Assembly: GCF_024298825.1 (NCBI RefSeq)
Contig: NZ_CP101153.1
Location: 1,116,001-1,180,000 of the forward strand
Direction: 5' to 3'
DNA from: Haloglomus salinum
GTDB taxonomy: Archaea > Halobacteriota > Halobacteria > Halobacteriales > Haloarculaceae
DNA length: 64,000 bases
This document shows, piece by piece, positions 16,975-26,272 of this stretch. The first letter of the stretch is position 1; each line of letters opens with the position of its first letter. A program made the translations under genes and the position numbers. The notes below the pieces were generated by a model. It did no database searches. It had not been told where the DNA came from and saw only the letters and a list, made by a program, of their open reading frames with translations.

Positions 16975-17298
16975 ATGGGAGTTCATAACGAACGTGTTGG
17001 TGACGAGGGGCCTGCCACGCTTCCAGATGTGGTGCCATTCGGTCTGTCCCATCGAACCCGACAGAGCTGGGAATTAGGCAAACTCGCCGTTCAGGATGAG
17101 CAAGCGGCGATTCTCAGCGAATGGACACATCAGGATGGACAGTGGCGGCTGTCGATGTTCGAGGTTACGAGTGAAACCGCCATCATCTGTCTCCGGACTC
17201 CTGTCGGCCGAGAACGGTTTTATGGGGCGATCCAATCGGAGCTCCGAACCGCTATTCGAGAACTCGAAGCGAATCCGTCCTGGCAGCGTGTTACGTGA
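16975..17298 (+). CDS. Hypothetical soluble protein in a lower-GC patch
   Basis: A 107-residue protein with no membrane segment or signal peptide and an ordinary mixed composition: FGLSHRTRQSWELGKL, then WRLSMFEVTSETAIICLR and a C-terminal amphipathic helix RFYGAIQSELRTAIRELE. It is less acidic and less GC-rich than its neighbours, which suggests acquisition or relaxed selection. I do not recognise the family. The start is supported by the TATA element just upstream. The next 280 bp hold no gene that I can support. Confidence 0.5.
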   Translation: MGVHNERVGDEGPATLPDVVPFGLSHRTRQSWELGKLAVQDEQAAILSEWTHQDGQWRLSMFEVTSETAIICLRTPVGRERFYGAIQSELRTAIRELEANPSWQRVT

Positions 17299-17580
17299 AC
17301 ACACCTGTACCAACTCCGGATTCCTGTCGTTGTGAGGTTCACAGGCCGACCCCACGGAAAGTCCCCGCCGGCTGGAACGAAACGGAATCGTCGAGGGACG
17401 TCCGGAGGGCCCCGGTGACGCTCTCGGTCCGGTTCCGGTGCGCCAACTTCGCTGCGATATCGGCCGCCTCGACCATCCCACCGGCTCCGGGAGTAGCGCC
17501 CCTGCCGTGACCCACTCACCCCTGGACGCGACTCCCCGCCCGGAGAAAGCTACTTGCCGGCGGCCGGTGAACGGGTCCGT

Positions 17581-18279
17581 ATGCGATTCGTTATCGTCGG
17601 TGCTGGGCGCGTCGGGATGCGGACGGCGCGCGTGCTCCGCGAGGAGGGCCACGATGTGGTCATCGTCGAGCCGGACCGGACGAAGGTCGAGCGCCTCCGC
17701 GAGGAGGGGTTCGCCGTCGTCGAGGGGGACGGCTCACAGGAGGAACTGCTGCTCGATCTCGATCTCGAGGAGATCGACGGGCTCGCGGCACTGACGCCGG
17801 ACCTCGTCGTCAACTTCACCGCCTGCATGATCGCGAAGGACCACGGCTGCCGGACGGTTCTGCGGGCCGACGACGACTACCGCGAGTACGTCATCCGGAA
17901 GTACGCTAGCGACGTGGACGAGGTCGTCTATCCGGAGCGGCTGGGCGCCGTGCTGGCGAAGAACGCGCTGCTCGGCGGGAACATCCACGCCATCGCGGAC
18001 ATCGCCCAGGAGGTCCAGCTCGTGGAGCTGACGGTGACCGAGGAGTCGCCGATGCGGGGCTACACGCTCTCGGAGCTGGAGATGCCCGCCAACTCCCGGC
18101 TGCTCGCGTTCGGCAAGGCCGGCAGCCCGGTCGAGATCCCCGAGCCCGACCAGTCCCTGGAGGAGGGCGACCGGCTCGTCGTCATCGCCGGGTTCGACGT
18201 GCTGGGTGACGTCCGGCACCTCATCGTCGGGGGGAGCGACGCACAGCAGGTGGCCGCCGCGGCCGCCGGAGGTGAGTGA
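17581..18279 (+). CDS. TrkA-N/TrkA-C domain NAD-binding protein
   Basis: A 232-residue cytoplasmic protein. Residues 1-120 are a Rossmann TrkA-N (RCK) domain with GAGRVG at 7-12 and an acidic residue at the end of the second strand (VVIVEPD), typical for NAD(H). Residues about 140-220 are a TrkA-C domain with EGDRLVVIAG. Such proteins gate K+ uptake channels or TrkH in response to NAD(H) or nucleotides. No TrkH or channel gene is adjacent, so its partner must be elsewhere. ATG 17581 sits about 30 bp after a TATA-like gctactt. It overlaps nothing but is 2 bp from the RAM-domain gene. Confidence 0.88.
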   Translation: MRFVIVGAGRVGMRTARVLREEGHDVVIVEPDRTKVERLREEGFAVVEGDGSQEELLLDLDLEEIDGLAALTPDLVVNFTACMIAKDHGCRTVLRADDDYREYVIRKYASDVDEVVYPERLGAVLAKNALLGGNIHAIADIAQEVQLVELTVTEESPMRGYTLSELEMPANSRLLAFGKAGSPVEIPEPDQSLEEGDRLVVIAGFDVLGDVRHLIVGGSDAQQVAAAAAGGE

Positions 18280-18281
18280 GG

Positions 18282-18512
18282 ATGGTGCGCGCCTACGTGA
18301 TGGTGAAGGCCCACACCGGGGAGGCCGACCGACTGCTCCGGGAGGTCGAGTCCATCGAGGGGGTCGTCGACGCGGCCGTCGTCGCGGGCGATGTCGACCT
18401 CATCGCGACACTGGATGTCCCCTCGCCGGCGGAGGTCAAGACCGTCGCCGCCGACTCCATCCAGAACATCGACGGCGTCGAGGACACACAGACCTACGTC
18501 GCGATGGAGTAG
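18282..18512 (+). CDS. Stand-alone RAM (Lrp/AsnC ligand-binding) domain protein
   Basis: A 76-residue protein that consists of only the RAM domain of Lrp/AsnC regulators (beta-alpha-beta-beta-alpha-beta: VRAYVMVKAHTG, then VVDAAVVAGDVDLIATLDV). It lacks the DNA-binding helix-turn-helix. Such small proteins bind amino acids or similar ligands and may form mixed oligomers with full Lrp proteins. ATG 18282 is used; a GTG at 18276 overlaps the TrkA stop. The tight pairing with the TrkA-N gene suggests that ligand sensing and potassium control are linked, which is inference. Confidence 0.85.
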   Translation: MVRAYVMVKAHTGEADRLLREVESIEGVVDAAVVAGDVDLIATLDVPSPAEVKTVAADSIQNIDGVEDTQTYVAME

Positions 18513-18594
18513 CTGCGGGCCGGTCCCGACCGGGCGGGACCGTGTCCTACCCGTGACCGTCACGCCTATGCGCGGTGACGCGTAGTCGGCGTGT

Positions 18595-19968
18595 ATGAAC
18601 CGCCGCCTGTTGGTCCCCGCGGTCGTTCTCCTCCTCTCGGTGGTCCTGCTCGTCGGGCAGGCCGCCACAGCCCCCGCGCCCGGCGCACAGCCAGCAACGC
18701 CCGACACCCCCGAGGGCGGCGAGGGCGCCTACCCCGGCAAGACGCTCATCTCGGTGCAGGTGTACGGCTGGTTCACCGAGGACAACGGACAGGCGATAAT
18801 CGTCGACCGGAACGGCACGCGAACCTGGACCTACGACCCGCCCCACGCCTACGTGTTCGACGCCGAGGCGCTCGACAACGGGAACGTACAGGTCGCGTTC
18901 GGGCAGAACCCGCTCGCCGAGAACGTCCGCTGCCCGGACGAGTACTACAACGGCGAGCGCCCGGCCGGCAAGAACGGCTGCATCTACAACCGTGTCGTCG
19001 AGGTGAACCCCGAGACGAACGAGGTCGTCTGGGAGCACTCCTGGTACGACGCCTTCCCGACCCACCACGAGGTTCACGACGCCGACCGGCTCCCGAGCGG
19101 GGAGACCGTCATCATCGACATGGGCAACGACCGGACGTTCACCGTCGACCAGTCCGGCAAGATAACGTGGGAGTGGTACGCCGAGAACCACCTCACCGAG
19201 GGCACCGAGTTCTGGAACGAGTACGTCGCCCCGCTGCCCGAGGAGGAACAGGAGGAGTTCCGGCGGAAGGGCCCCGAGAGCGACTGGACCCACATGAACG
19301 ACGTGGACCTGCTGGAGAACGGCAACTTCCAGATGTCCATCCGGAACTTCGACACCACCATCGAGGTCGAGCGTCCCTCCGGAGACATCGTCGGCGTCGT
19401 GGGGGCGCCCACGCGCCACGAGGTGATGAACGAGCAGCACAACCCCAACCGGCTGGAGCGCCACGATACCCTGCTCGTCGCGGATTCGGAGAACGACCGC
19501 ATCGTCGAGGTCCACGCCTCGAACGGCTCCGTCGTCTGGGAGTACGACGGGACGGGGTCGGGTGAGAAGCTGGCCTGGCCGCGGGACGCCGACCGCCTCC
19601 CCAACGGGAACACCCTCGTCACCGACTCACGGAACTTCCGGGTGCTGGAGGTCGGTCCCAACGGGAGCGTCGTCTGGTCGCACTCGCTGGCCGACCGCAA
19701 GGGCATCGTCTACGAGGCCGACCGCCTCGGGACCGGCGACGAGCCGCTGGCCGAGGAGCCCGACGACGTACCGGCGGGCGGCAAGCTGCAGAGCCGCTCC
19801 ACGGGTGGCGTCGGGGACACCATCGCCACCGTCGAGTCCTGGCTGGGCTTCGTCTTCCCGCCCTGGGTCGGCATCATGGAGGTCCTGACGGGGCTCGTCG
19901 GCCTCGTCGCCGGTGTGGCGCTCGTCTGGGAGGGGTACCGCGACGGCTGGTTCGCGGACATCGCCTGA
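18595..19968 (+). CDS. Arylsulfotransferase-like (ASST) beta-propeller membrane protein
   Basis: A 457-residue protein with an N-terminal hydrophobic segment (about 4-27; signal or anchor), a propeller-like external domain (about 50-400) with repeated motifs such as VVWEHSWYDAFPTHHEVHDAD, DWTHMNDVD, WPRDADRLPNGNTLVTDS, and one C-terminal helix (about 425-446). These repeats match the haloarchaeal arylsulfotransferase family. Bacterial ASST enzymes move sulfate between phenols; the haloarchaeal substrate is unknown. A paralogue lies at 42347-43792. It is transcribed alone, between the RAM gene and a lipoprotein gene. Confidence 0.75.
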   Translation: MNRRLLVPAVVLLLSVVLLVGQAATAPAPGAQPATPDTPEGGEGAYPGKTLISVQVYGWFTEDNGQAIIVDRNGTRTWTYDPPHAYVFDAEALDNGNVQVAFGQNPLAENVRCPDEYYNGERPAGKNGCIYNRVVEVNPETNEVVWEHSWYDAFPTHHEVHDADRLPSGETVIIDMGNDRTFTVDQSGKITWEWYAENHLTEGTEFWNEYVAPLPEEEQEEFRRKGPESDWTHMNDVDLLENGNFQMSIRNFDTTIEVERPSGDIVGVVGAPTRHEVMNEQHNPNRLERHDTLLVADSENDRIVEVHASNGSVVWEYDGTGSGEKLAWPRDADRLPNGNTLVTDSRNFRVLEVGPNGSVVWSHSLADRKGIVYEADRLGTGDEPLAEEPDDVPAGGKLQSRSTGGVGDTIATVESWLGFVFPPWVGIMEVLTGLVGLVAGVALVWEGYRDGWFADIA

Positions 19969-20016
19969 GAGCCACCGAAAACCGTTTTCCGCCGGGGCGT
20001 GCCGGGGTACTCGAAG

Positions 20017-20898
20017 ATGCCCTCCGACGACCGCAGCCACGACACCGGTCACAGCCACGACACCGCCACGACCCACTCGCCGACCCGTCGAGCGTTCCTC
20101 GCCACCGGGGCAGTCGCCACGACGGCGGCACTCGCTGGCTGTGCCTTCGGCACCGGGGTGCTGGAGATCGAGCGCTCGACGAACGTCTACAGCATCCCGG
20201 CCGACACCGCCATCGACGTCTCGAACGCGAACGGTGACATCGTCGTCGAGCAGATGCCGGAGGGCGACGACGTGGAGGTCGCCATCGTGAAGCGCACCCG
20301 GGGGAACCGCGACCGTTTCGACCGCGTCTCGGTCGTCTCGGGGGTCGAGGACGGCACGCTCGAACTCGAGACGGACTACGAGGATGCCCTGGCCCCAGGG
20401 CGCGTCTCGGTGGACCTGACCGTCCGGGTGCCCGACGGGTACCCGCTCGTCGCGGCCAGTACCGGCAACGGCGACGTGACCGTCTCGGGCGTGGCGGGCG
20501 ACGCGACGCTCCGGTCGGCCAACGGTGATGTCACCGCCGATGACATCGACGGCGCCCCGGAACTGGAGACGGCTAACGGCGATGTCGAGGCGACCGGGAC
20601 GACCGGCCTGGCGGGCGCGCGGAGCGCCAACGGTGACGTGGCGGTCGAGCTGTTCACCCTCTTCGAGGCGCTGACCTGTTCCTCGGGCAACGGCGACGTC
20701 GATATCGGCGTCCCGGGCTACCTCCCGGCCGATGTGGAGCTCTCGGTCGGGAACGGCGACATCATCGTCGAGGGGGTCGACCTGCAGAACCGCTCGGGGA
20801 GCGGGAACCGCGTCACTGGCCAACTCGCCGGGGGCGGGCACGAACTGACCTGCGAGTCGGGCAACGGCGACGTACGGCTGTACGACCTCTTCGAGTGA
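20017..20898 (+). CDS. Tat lipoprotein with DUF4097-type beta repeats
   Basis: A 293-residue exported protein. The Tat signal TRRAFLATGA runs into the lipobox LAGC (Cys near residue 42), so the mature protein is lipid-anchored outside. The rest is a right-handed beta structure with about eight repeats built around NGD or GNGDV, as in DUF4097/GIN-type adhesin domains. ATG 20017 was preferred to GTG 19999 because it gives a normal Tat leader. It may be a surface or adhesion protein; no partner gene is evident. Confidence 0.75.
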   Translation: MPSDDRSHDTGHSHDTATTHSPTRRAFLATGAVATTAALAGCAFGTGVLEIERSTNVYSIPADTAIDVSNANGDIVVEQMPEGDDVEVAIVKRTRGNRDRFDRVSVVSGVEDGTLELETDYEDALAPGRVSVDLTVRVPDGYPLVAASTGNGDVTVSGVAGDATLRSANGDVTADDIDGAPELETANGDVEATGTTGLAGARSANGDVAVELFTLFEALTCSSGNGDVDIGVPGYLPADVELSVGNGDIIVEGVDLQNRSGSGNRVTGQLAGGGHELTCESGNGDVRLYDLFE

Positions 20899-20946
20899 CG
20901 GACGGCCGATAGACGATGGACGGCCGACAGGTCGCAGTGGCGGGCG

Positions 20947-21882
20947 TCAGTCGTCGTCCGCGTCGGCGGTCGCGTCGGGGCGGTCCGGCGGCTGCAGGTC
21001 CCGCTGGAACTCGTCGAACTGCTCCAGGTCGTCGGGCAGGTCGTAGTCGATGCAGCGGCCCTCCTTCCCGCGCTCGTGGTCCGCATCGACCGGTTCGGCG
21101 ACGGACTCCCAGCCGGGTTTCACCTTCACGCTCTTGGCGGGCGTCCCGACGGCGATGTGGTGGGCCGGGATATCGTCCTGCACGACCGCGCGCGAGCCGA
21201 CGACGGCGTTCTCGCCGACCCTGCAGCCGGCCTGGACGACGGCGTCGTAGGTGAGGCGGACGTCGTCCTCGACGATGGTGTGGTAGTTGTCCACGTGGGT
21301 CTGGTCGACGATGTCGTGGTCGTGGCTGTAGACGTGGACGCCGTCGCTGATGGAGACGCGGTCGCCGATGGTGAGCTGCCCGCGGTCGTCGAGGTGGACG
21401 TCGTCGTGGATGACGACGTTGTCGCCGACCTCGATGTTGTGGCCGTAGGTCATCGAGATGCCCTTGAAGAAGCGGCAGTTCTCCCCGCAGTCCTCGAAGA
21501 GGTGATTCGCGAGCATCCGACGGAAGCGGAGCGCGAACTCCACGTTGTCGGCCATCGGCGTGGCGTCGAACTGTCTCCAGAGCCACTGCAGGTACTTCGA
21601 CGCCTGGAACCGGTCCTCGTCCTTCTCGGCGTAGTACTCCGACTCGAGCGTGGCGTTACAGGGGTCGTAGCCCTGCAACCGGACGCGTTCGGCGGGCGAG
21701 ACCTCCTCGCCGGCCTGCCAGCGGTCGTAGGCGTCGCGGTCGCCGAACAGGTCGACGAGCGTCTCCGTGACGACCGCGCAGGTGTCCTCCTCGGGGTCGC
21801 CGAGCCGCCGGTCCACGTCCTCCAGGAACGCCTGAAGGCCCTCCTCGGCCTCGACCGGCAGGCGGACGTGACGTTTGGTCAT
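20947..21882 (-). CDS. Left-handed beta-helix acyltransferase (CysE/LacA/NodL type)
   Basis: A 311-residue protein. Residues 1-110 are an acidic helical extension; about 110-260 is a hexapeptide-repeat left-handed beta-helix with GHNIEVGDNVVIHDDVHLDD, VYSHDHDIV (catalytic His candidates) and VGSRAVVQDDIPAHHIAVGTP, the usual end of the repeat coil. Relatives acetylate sugars or amino sugars. The long N-terminal extension is longer than in LacA or NodL and is typical of haloarchaeal members. It is convergent with the lipoprotein gene. The substrate is unknown. Confidence 0.82.
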   Translation of the reverse strand: MTKRHVRLPVEAEEGLQAFLEDVDRRLGDPEEDTCAVVTETLVDLFGDRDAYDRWQAGEEVSPAERVRLQGYDPCNATLESEYYAEKDEDRFQASKYLQWLWRQFDATPMADNVEFALRFRRMLANHLFEDCGENCRFFKGISMTYGHNIEVGDNVVIHDDVHLDDRGQLTIGDRVSISDGVHVYSHDHDIVDQTHVDNYHTIVEDDVRLTYDAVVQAGCRVGENAVVGSRAVVQDDIPAHHIAVGTPAKSVKVKPGWESVAEPVDADHERGKEGRCIDYDLPDDLEQFDEFQRDLQPPDRPDATADADDD

Positions 21883-22092
21883 ACCCGCCCGGTAGTCGGT
21901 CCGGCGGCATAGGGGTTGCCGTTACGTCGGTGTAACCGGCGCCGTGGCGCGGTTTCCGCACGACCGCGCTCGCGGCGGGAGGCCGTCCCGCCGTCAAGCC
22001 GGTGCTACTCCACCCCACGGTGCCACCCCACCGTCCCCACGAGCCGGGAACTGACCGCATCCGCTAAGTGCGACCGCGCCCGAACGGGGCGT

Positions 22093-23157
22093 ATGAACCA
22101 TCGAGAACTCGGCGGCTCCGGCGTCGAGGTCAGCGAGGTCAGCTTCGGCGCGTGGGTCGTCGGTACGGACTGGTGGGGCGACCGCACCGAGGAGCAGGCC
22201 GTCGAGATGGTCCAGCACGCGCTGGACCGGGGTATCACCTACTTCGACACGAGCGACGTGTACGGTCACGGCGACTCCGAGCGGCTGCTGGGGCGCGCGC
22301 TCGCCGAGCACCGCGACGAGGTCGTCCTCGGCACGAAGGTCGGCTACGACTTCTACAACAACCCGCAGGCCGGCCACGGCGAACTGCCGAAGGAGCTGGA
22401 CGTGGAGTACCTCGACGAGGCGTTCGAGAAGAGCCTCGACCGGCTCGGCACGGACCACGTCGAACTGCTCCAGCTCCACAACGCCAACGCCGACGAGGTC
22501 GACGAGGAGGTGCTGGAGTGGCTCGACCAGCAGCGCGAGCAGGGCCGCGTCGACGCGATTGGGTGGGCGCTCGGCCCCTCCATCGGCTGGCTCGCCGAGG
22601 GGGACGCCGCCGTCGCCCACGAGTTCGACGTCGTCCAGACCGTCTTCAACATGTTCGAGCAGACGCCCGGCCGGCACTTCATCGAGACCATCCGCGCCGA
22701 GAACGCCGACACGAGCGTGATGGCCCGGGTGCCGCACTCCTCCGGGCTCCTGAACGAGCAGGTGACACCCGAGACGGAACTCGACGAGGGAGACCACCGC
22801 GGCCACCGCCCGACCGCGTGGTACGAGGCCGGCTGGGAGAAGGTCGAGAACGTCCGCTTCCTCGAGCGCGATGGGGCACGGACGCTCGGGCAGGCTGCCA
22901 TCCAGTGGCTCCTCTCGTTCGACGAGATGGCCACCGTCACGCCGACGTTCCGCACGAGCGACGACATCGACGAGTGGGCCGCCGCACCCGACACGCCCGC
23001 ACTCGACGACGAGGAGCTCCAGCGCGTCGAGGAACTCTACGCCGAGAACTTCGGCGCCACGCAGGACGACGGCATGGACGCCTCCGACCTGCGGACCTCC
23101 GTCGGCGGCGAGGACCTCCGCGACGCGGGTGTGCTGTCGAGCGCGGCCGGGGACTGA
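22093..23157 (+). CDS. Aldo/keto reductase
   Basis: A 354-residue NADPH-dependent oxidoreductase with a TIM barrel. The tetrad is complete: Asp52, Tyr57, Lys82 and His129 (TYFDTSDVYGHGDSERLLG, then LGTKVG and LLQLHN). The substrate, a sugar or aldehyde, cannot be read from the sequence. ATG 22093 lies about 25-30 bp after a TATA-like gctaagtg, supporting a leaderless transcript; the upstream in-frame extension is Arg-rich and non-coding in character. It is a single gene followed by a long AT-rich gap. Confidence 0.9.
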   Translation: MNHRELGGSGVEVSEVSFGAWVVGTDWWGDRTEEQAVEMVQHALDRGITYFDTSDVYGHGDSERLLGRALAEHRDEVVLGTKVGYDFYNNPQAGHGELPKELDVEYLDEAFEKSLDRLGTDHVELLQLHNANADEVDEEVLEWLDQQREQGRVDAIGWALGPSIGWLAEGDAAVAHEFDVVQTVFNMFEQTPGRHFIETIRAENADTSVMARVPHSSGLLNEQVTPETELDEGDHRGHRPTAWYEAGWEKVENVRFLERDGARTLGQAAIQWLLSFDEMATVTPTFRTSDDIDEWAAAPDTPALDDEELQRVEELYAENFGATQDDGMDASDLRTSVGGEDLRDAGVLSSAAGD

Positions 23158-23669
23158 ACAGCACACCGCAGATATCTGAATTTTCGAACCGTTTCTATAC
23201 ATCAGCTATCCGCCAGCATAAACCAATAATTTCGCAATTGTTTCGAATATCGGCAACAATATATAGAATAATTCGCCCGGTGGCGTGCCACGAACGGTCG
23301 CCCGTCGACAGCCACGGCGTGGTGTGGAGTCTCGTAACGGGGCACCCCTAGACCTATACCGGTCGTGCGATACGAACCCGACGAAGCGTCCCATGACCCA
23401 CCGGCCCGCGTGTCGTCCGGTGTTCGACCCCCTCTCGCCTCCTGCCGCGCGGCGGGCCCGATAGCTGCAGCACCCGGGTTCGCGCCGCTCCGCTACGTCC
23501 TGTAGCCGCAGTTCATCCACCGAACACACGCGCACATGCCACTCTCCGACGAGTCGCTGGCACACCGCCAGGGCTCACGCGACCACGTATCGCCGTTCGC
23601 ACGGACACATCGCTCGCAGTCGCCCCAGCCATCCGGCCGAGGAGTCGCCACCACCGGTGGTGGTCGGCG
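23158..23669. other. 512-bp gap with an AT-rich block
   Basis: No gene is supported. Bases about 23165-23280 are clearly AT-rich for this genome, with runs such as aataatttcgcaattg and acaatatatagaataatt, and could hold the terminator of the reductase gene or promoter elements. A TATA-like cctatacc lies near 23353. The final part holds a palindrome just before the MFS gene. Confidence 0.5.
23648..23663. promoter_or_regulatory. Perfect 16-bp palindrome 6 bp before the MFS start
   Basis: CCACCACCGGTGGTGG reads the same on both strands and ends six bases before the ATG at 23670. It could be an operator for a dimeric regulator, or a hairpin covering the start region of the mRNA. No regulator gene is adjacent. 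Confidence 0.45.
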
Positions 23670-24992
23670 ATGACCACCACCGACACAGCCGACGCCAGCG
23701 ACACCACCCACGCCGACGGGGAGGTGTCGTCCCTGTGGCGGAACCGCGACTTCCGGCGGTTCTTCGCGGGGCAGTTCGTGACCAACGCCGGGGACAGTCT
23801 CTACACCGTCGCCGTCCTGTGGCTGGTCTTCGAGCTCAGCGGCTCGACGGTCCTGACGGGGGTCACGAACGCGCTGCTGTTGCTGCCGTGGCTCCTGCAA
23901 ATCCTCGCGGGGCCGCTCGTGGACCGACTCCCGCTGCGACCCGTGCTGGTCGGGTCGCAGGTCCTGCAGGGGGTCGTCGTCCTCCTGATACCGCTCGCGG
24001 CGGTGACGGGGCATTTGAGCGTCGGCGTCATCCTCGCGGTGGTGCCGCTGCTGACGCTGGCGACGCTGCTGATGGCGCCGATGCAGGCGACGCTCGTCCC
24101 CCGCATCGTCGACGACGGCCGGCTGTCGCAGGCCAACTCCGCGCTCGCGACCGTGACGCTCGGACTGGACATGGTGTTCGACGCGCTCGGCGGCGCCTTC
24201 ATCGCCGTCTTCGGCGCGACGACGCTGTTCCTGTTCGACTCGGCGACGTTCGCCGTCGCGAGCCTGCTGTTCGCCGGTATCGCCGTCACCGCGACCGGCG
24301 AGCCGGACCCCGGGACCGAGCAGCCGCGCGACTCCGTGCTCGGGTCGTACGTGGCCGACCTGCGAGACGGCATCGAGGTGCTCCGGGGGACCGTCTTCGT
24401 CGAGCTGGTCCTGATGACCGCGGTCGCCAACCTGGCGACCGGCGTGACGCTGGCCATCCTGCCGGCGTTCGGCGACGCGCTCGGCGGCCCCGCCGCCTAC
24501 GGCCTCATGCTCGGCGCGCTCGGCATCGGTCGGCTCGTCGGCTCCCTCATCGCGCCGTCCCTGGAGGGTGTCCCGTACGGCTGGCTGCTGCTGGTCGGCC
24601 ACTCGCTGGCCGCCGGCTGCTGGCTCGCTGCCGTGTACGCACCGTCGGCCGCGCTCACCGTCACCCTGTTCGGGCTCGCGTGGGTGCCCGCCGGCGCCAG
24701 CGGCGTGCTCACGGCGACGCTGAACCAGACCGTCTTCCCGACCGACCTGCTCGGCCGCGTCTCGTCCATCAAGGGCACCGCGTCGGGCGCCACACTCCCG
24801 CTCGGCTCGCTGGTCGGCGGCCTCGTCGCCGCGGTGCTGGGAACGACCACGACGATGGGGCTGGCCGCCTTCGGCTTCGGGTTCACCGGGCTCTACGTCC
24901 TGTTGCGGCCACGGGTCCGGCACCTCCCCGCGGTCGCGGACGCCGACCCGGACGCGTTCGACGTGGTGCCGCCATCAGGCGACGAGGGGTAG
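23670..24992 (+). CDS. Major facilitator superfamily transporter
   Basis: A 440-residue membrane carrier with about twelve helices. After an acidic tail it has LWRNRDFRRFFAGQFVTNAG, the typical opening of the MFS 'RNRDFR' group that includes macrolide and enterobactin exporters (MFS_3/MefA-like), and LVGSQVLQGVV in the second helix pair. The substrate is unknown; a drug or siderophore efflux role is likely from family. ATG 23670 is the only start that avoids the palindrome. It is monocistronic and converges with mfnA. Confidence 0.85.
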   Translation: MTTTDTADASDTTHADGEVSSLWRNRDFRRFFAGQFVTNAGDSLYTVAVLWLVFELSGSTVLTGVTNALLLLPWLLQILAGPLVDRLPLRPVLVGSQVLQGVVVLLIPLAAVTGHLSVGVILAVVPLLTLATLLMAPMQATLVPRIVDDGRLSQANSALATVTLGLDMVFDALGGAFIAVFGATTLFLFDSATFAVASLLFAGIAVTATGEPDPGTEQPRDSVLGSYVADLRDGIEVLRGTVFVELVLMTAVANLATGVTLAILPAFGDALGGPAAYGLMLGALGIGRLVGSLIAPSLEGVPYGWLLLVGHSLAAGCWLAAVYAPSAALTVTLFGLAWVPAGASGVLTATLNQTVFPTDLLGRVSSIKGTASGATLPLGSLVGGLVAAVLGTTTTMGLAAFGFGFTGLYVLLRPRVRHLPAVADADPDAFDVVPPSGDEG

Positions 24993-25040
24993 CGCGGCTC
25001 ACGACGCTCGGGTGGTCGATGGAGCCGTCGCGAGAACCGC

Positions 25041-26126
25041 TCACCGCCCGATATCGAACTCGGCGAAGATGTCGTCGATGTCGGAGACGAACTCCCGGAG
25101 CATCGAGCGGTCGACGTGGGGCATCATCACGACGCGGGCCTCGTCGGTTCCCGTGCGCGAGAGCCGCCAGCCGCGGTCGCGCAGGGTGTCGATGAGGCGG
25201 TCGGGCATGTCCGCCGCGACGATGGGGAGGACGGGCGGCACCACCTCGCAGCCCCGGGTGCGGAGTTTCTTGGCGAGCCACTCGGCGTTGGCCTGGGACT
25301 CGTAGTACTGCTCGCGGTAGCCGTCGGGCCACAGTGTCTCCATCGCCGCCACTGCAGAGGCGACGCCCGCACCGGAGCGGGTTCCGGTGAGCGTCACCTG
25401 CGAGGTCGATTCGAGGTAGGGCGTATCGATGGCGAGTTCGTCGAGGAACTCGGGACCGCGCGCGAGCAGGCCGCCCGCGGGGACGGCCGCCTGCCCCATC
25501 TTGTGCGGGTCGATGGTCATCGTGTCGACGTCGGCGGAGGCGAAGTTCCAGTCGTGGCTGGTGAACGGCAGGACGAACCCACCCCACGCGGCGTCGACGT
25601 GACAGAGTGCGCCGACGTCGGCCGCGATGTCGGCCAGCGCCGGGATGTCGTCGACGCGACCGTACTCGGTGGAGCCGGCGACGCCGACGACGGCGATGGT
25701 GTCCTCGTCGACCTGTTGCTTGATGGCCTCGAGGTTGGCCGTGTAGTTCGACAGCGGCGCCGTCCGCAACTCGACGCCGAGTACGTCGGCGGCCTTCCAG
25801 AAGGAGAAGTGTGCGTGCTGGGGCGCGACGACGTTCGGGTTCCGGGTGTCGGTCTCGAAGCGGTTGCGCGCGATGCGGACCGCCTGGATGTTAGCCTCGG
25901 TGCCGCCCGAGGCGACGTAGCCCGCGACGTCCGGCAGGCCGACGATCTCCCCGAGCAGGTCCACCGCACGGCGTTCCAGCTTGGCGACGGTCTCGTACGT
26001 CCCCGGGTCTCCCGGGTTGGTCGCGAGGAACCGCTCGGCCGCGTCCCGCGCAGCCGGGTGCGGCTCCGTGCACATCGACGAGAGAACTTGCCCGAAGTCC
26101 TGTGGATCCTGTTCGACCCGCTGCAT
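25041..26126 (-). CDS. mfnA: L-tyrosine/L-aspartate decarboxylase MfnA
   Basis: A 361-residue PLP enzyme of the group II decarboxylase family. CHVDAAWGG holds the Asp that binds the pyridine nitrogen, and DPHKMGQ holds Lys209, the PLP-binding lysine. In methanogens MfnA makes tyramine for methanofuran; in haloarchaea, which lack methanofuran, the enzyme is expected to act on aspartate and give beta-alanine for coenzyme A. That role is known for archaeal relatives and inferred here. The gene is single and converges with the MFS transporter. Confidence 0.88.
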   Translation of the reverse strand: MQRVEQDPQDFGQVLSSMCTEPHPAARDAAERFLATNPGDPGTYETVAKLERRAVDLLGEIVGLPDVAGYVASGGTEANIQAVRIARNRFETDTRNPNVVAPQHAHFSFWKAADVLGVELRTAPLSNYTANLEAIKQQVDEDTIAVVGVAGSTEYGRVDDIPALADIAADVGALCHVDAAWGGFVLPFTSHDWNFASADVDTMTIDPHKMGQAAVPAGGLLARGPEFLDELAIDTPYLESTSQVTLTGTRSGAGVASAVAAMETLWPDGYREQYYESQANAEWLAKKLRTRGCEVVPPVLPIVAADMPDRLIDTLRDRGWRLSRTGTDEARVVMMPHVDRSMLREFVSDIDDIFAEFDIGR

Positions 26127-26272
26127 CTAGACACGTACCAGTGGAGGCGTTCTCTTAGGTATTGCGCCACGGACTGGCGGGGGGTATACAACCCCGCTGG
26201 CGTGGTTCACTCGCGCTCTCCGGATGGGGCCGTCGCTACCGAGGGGCGGACCTCGATTGACCGGTCGGAGCC

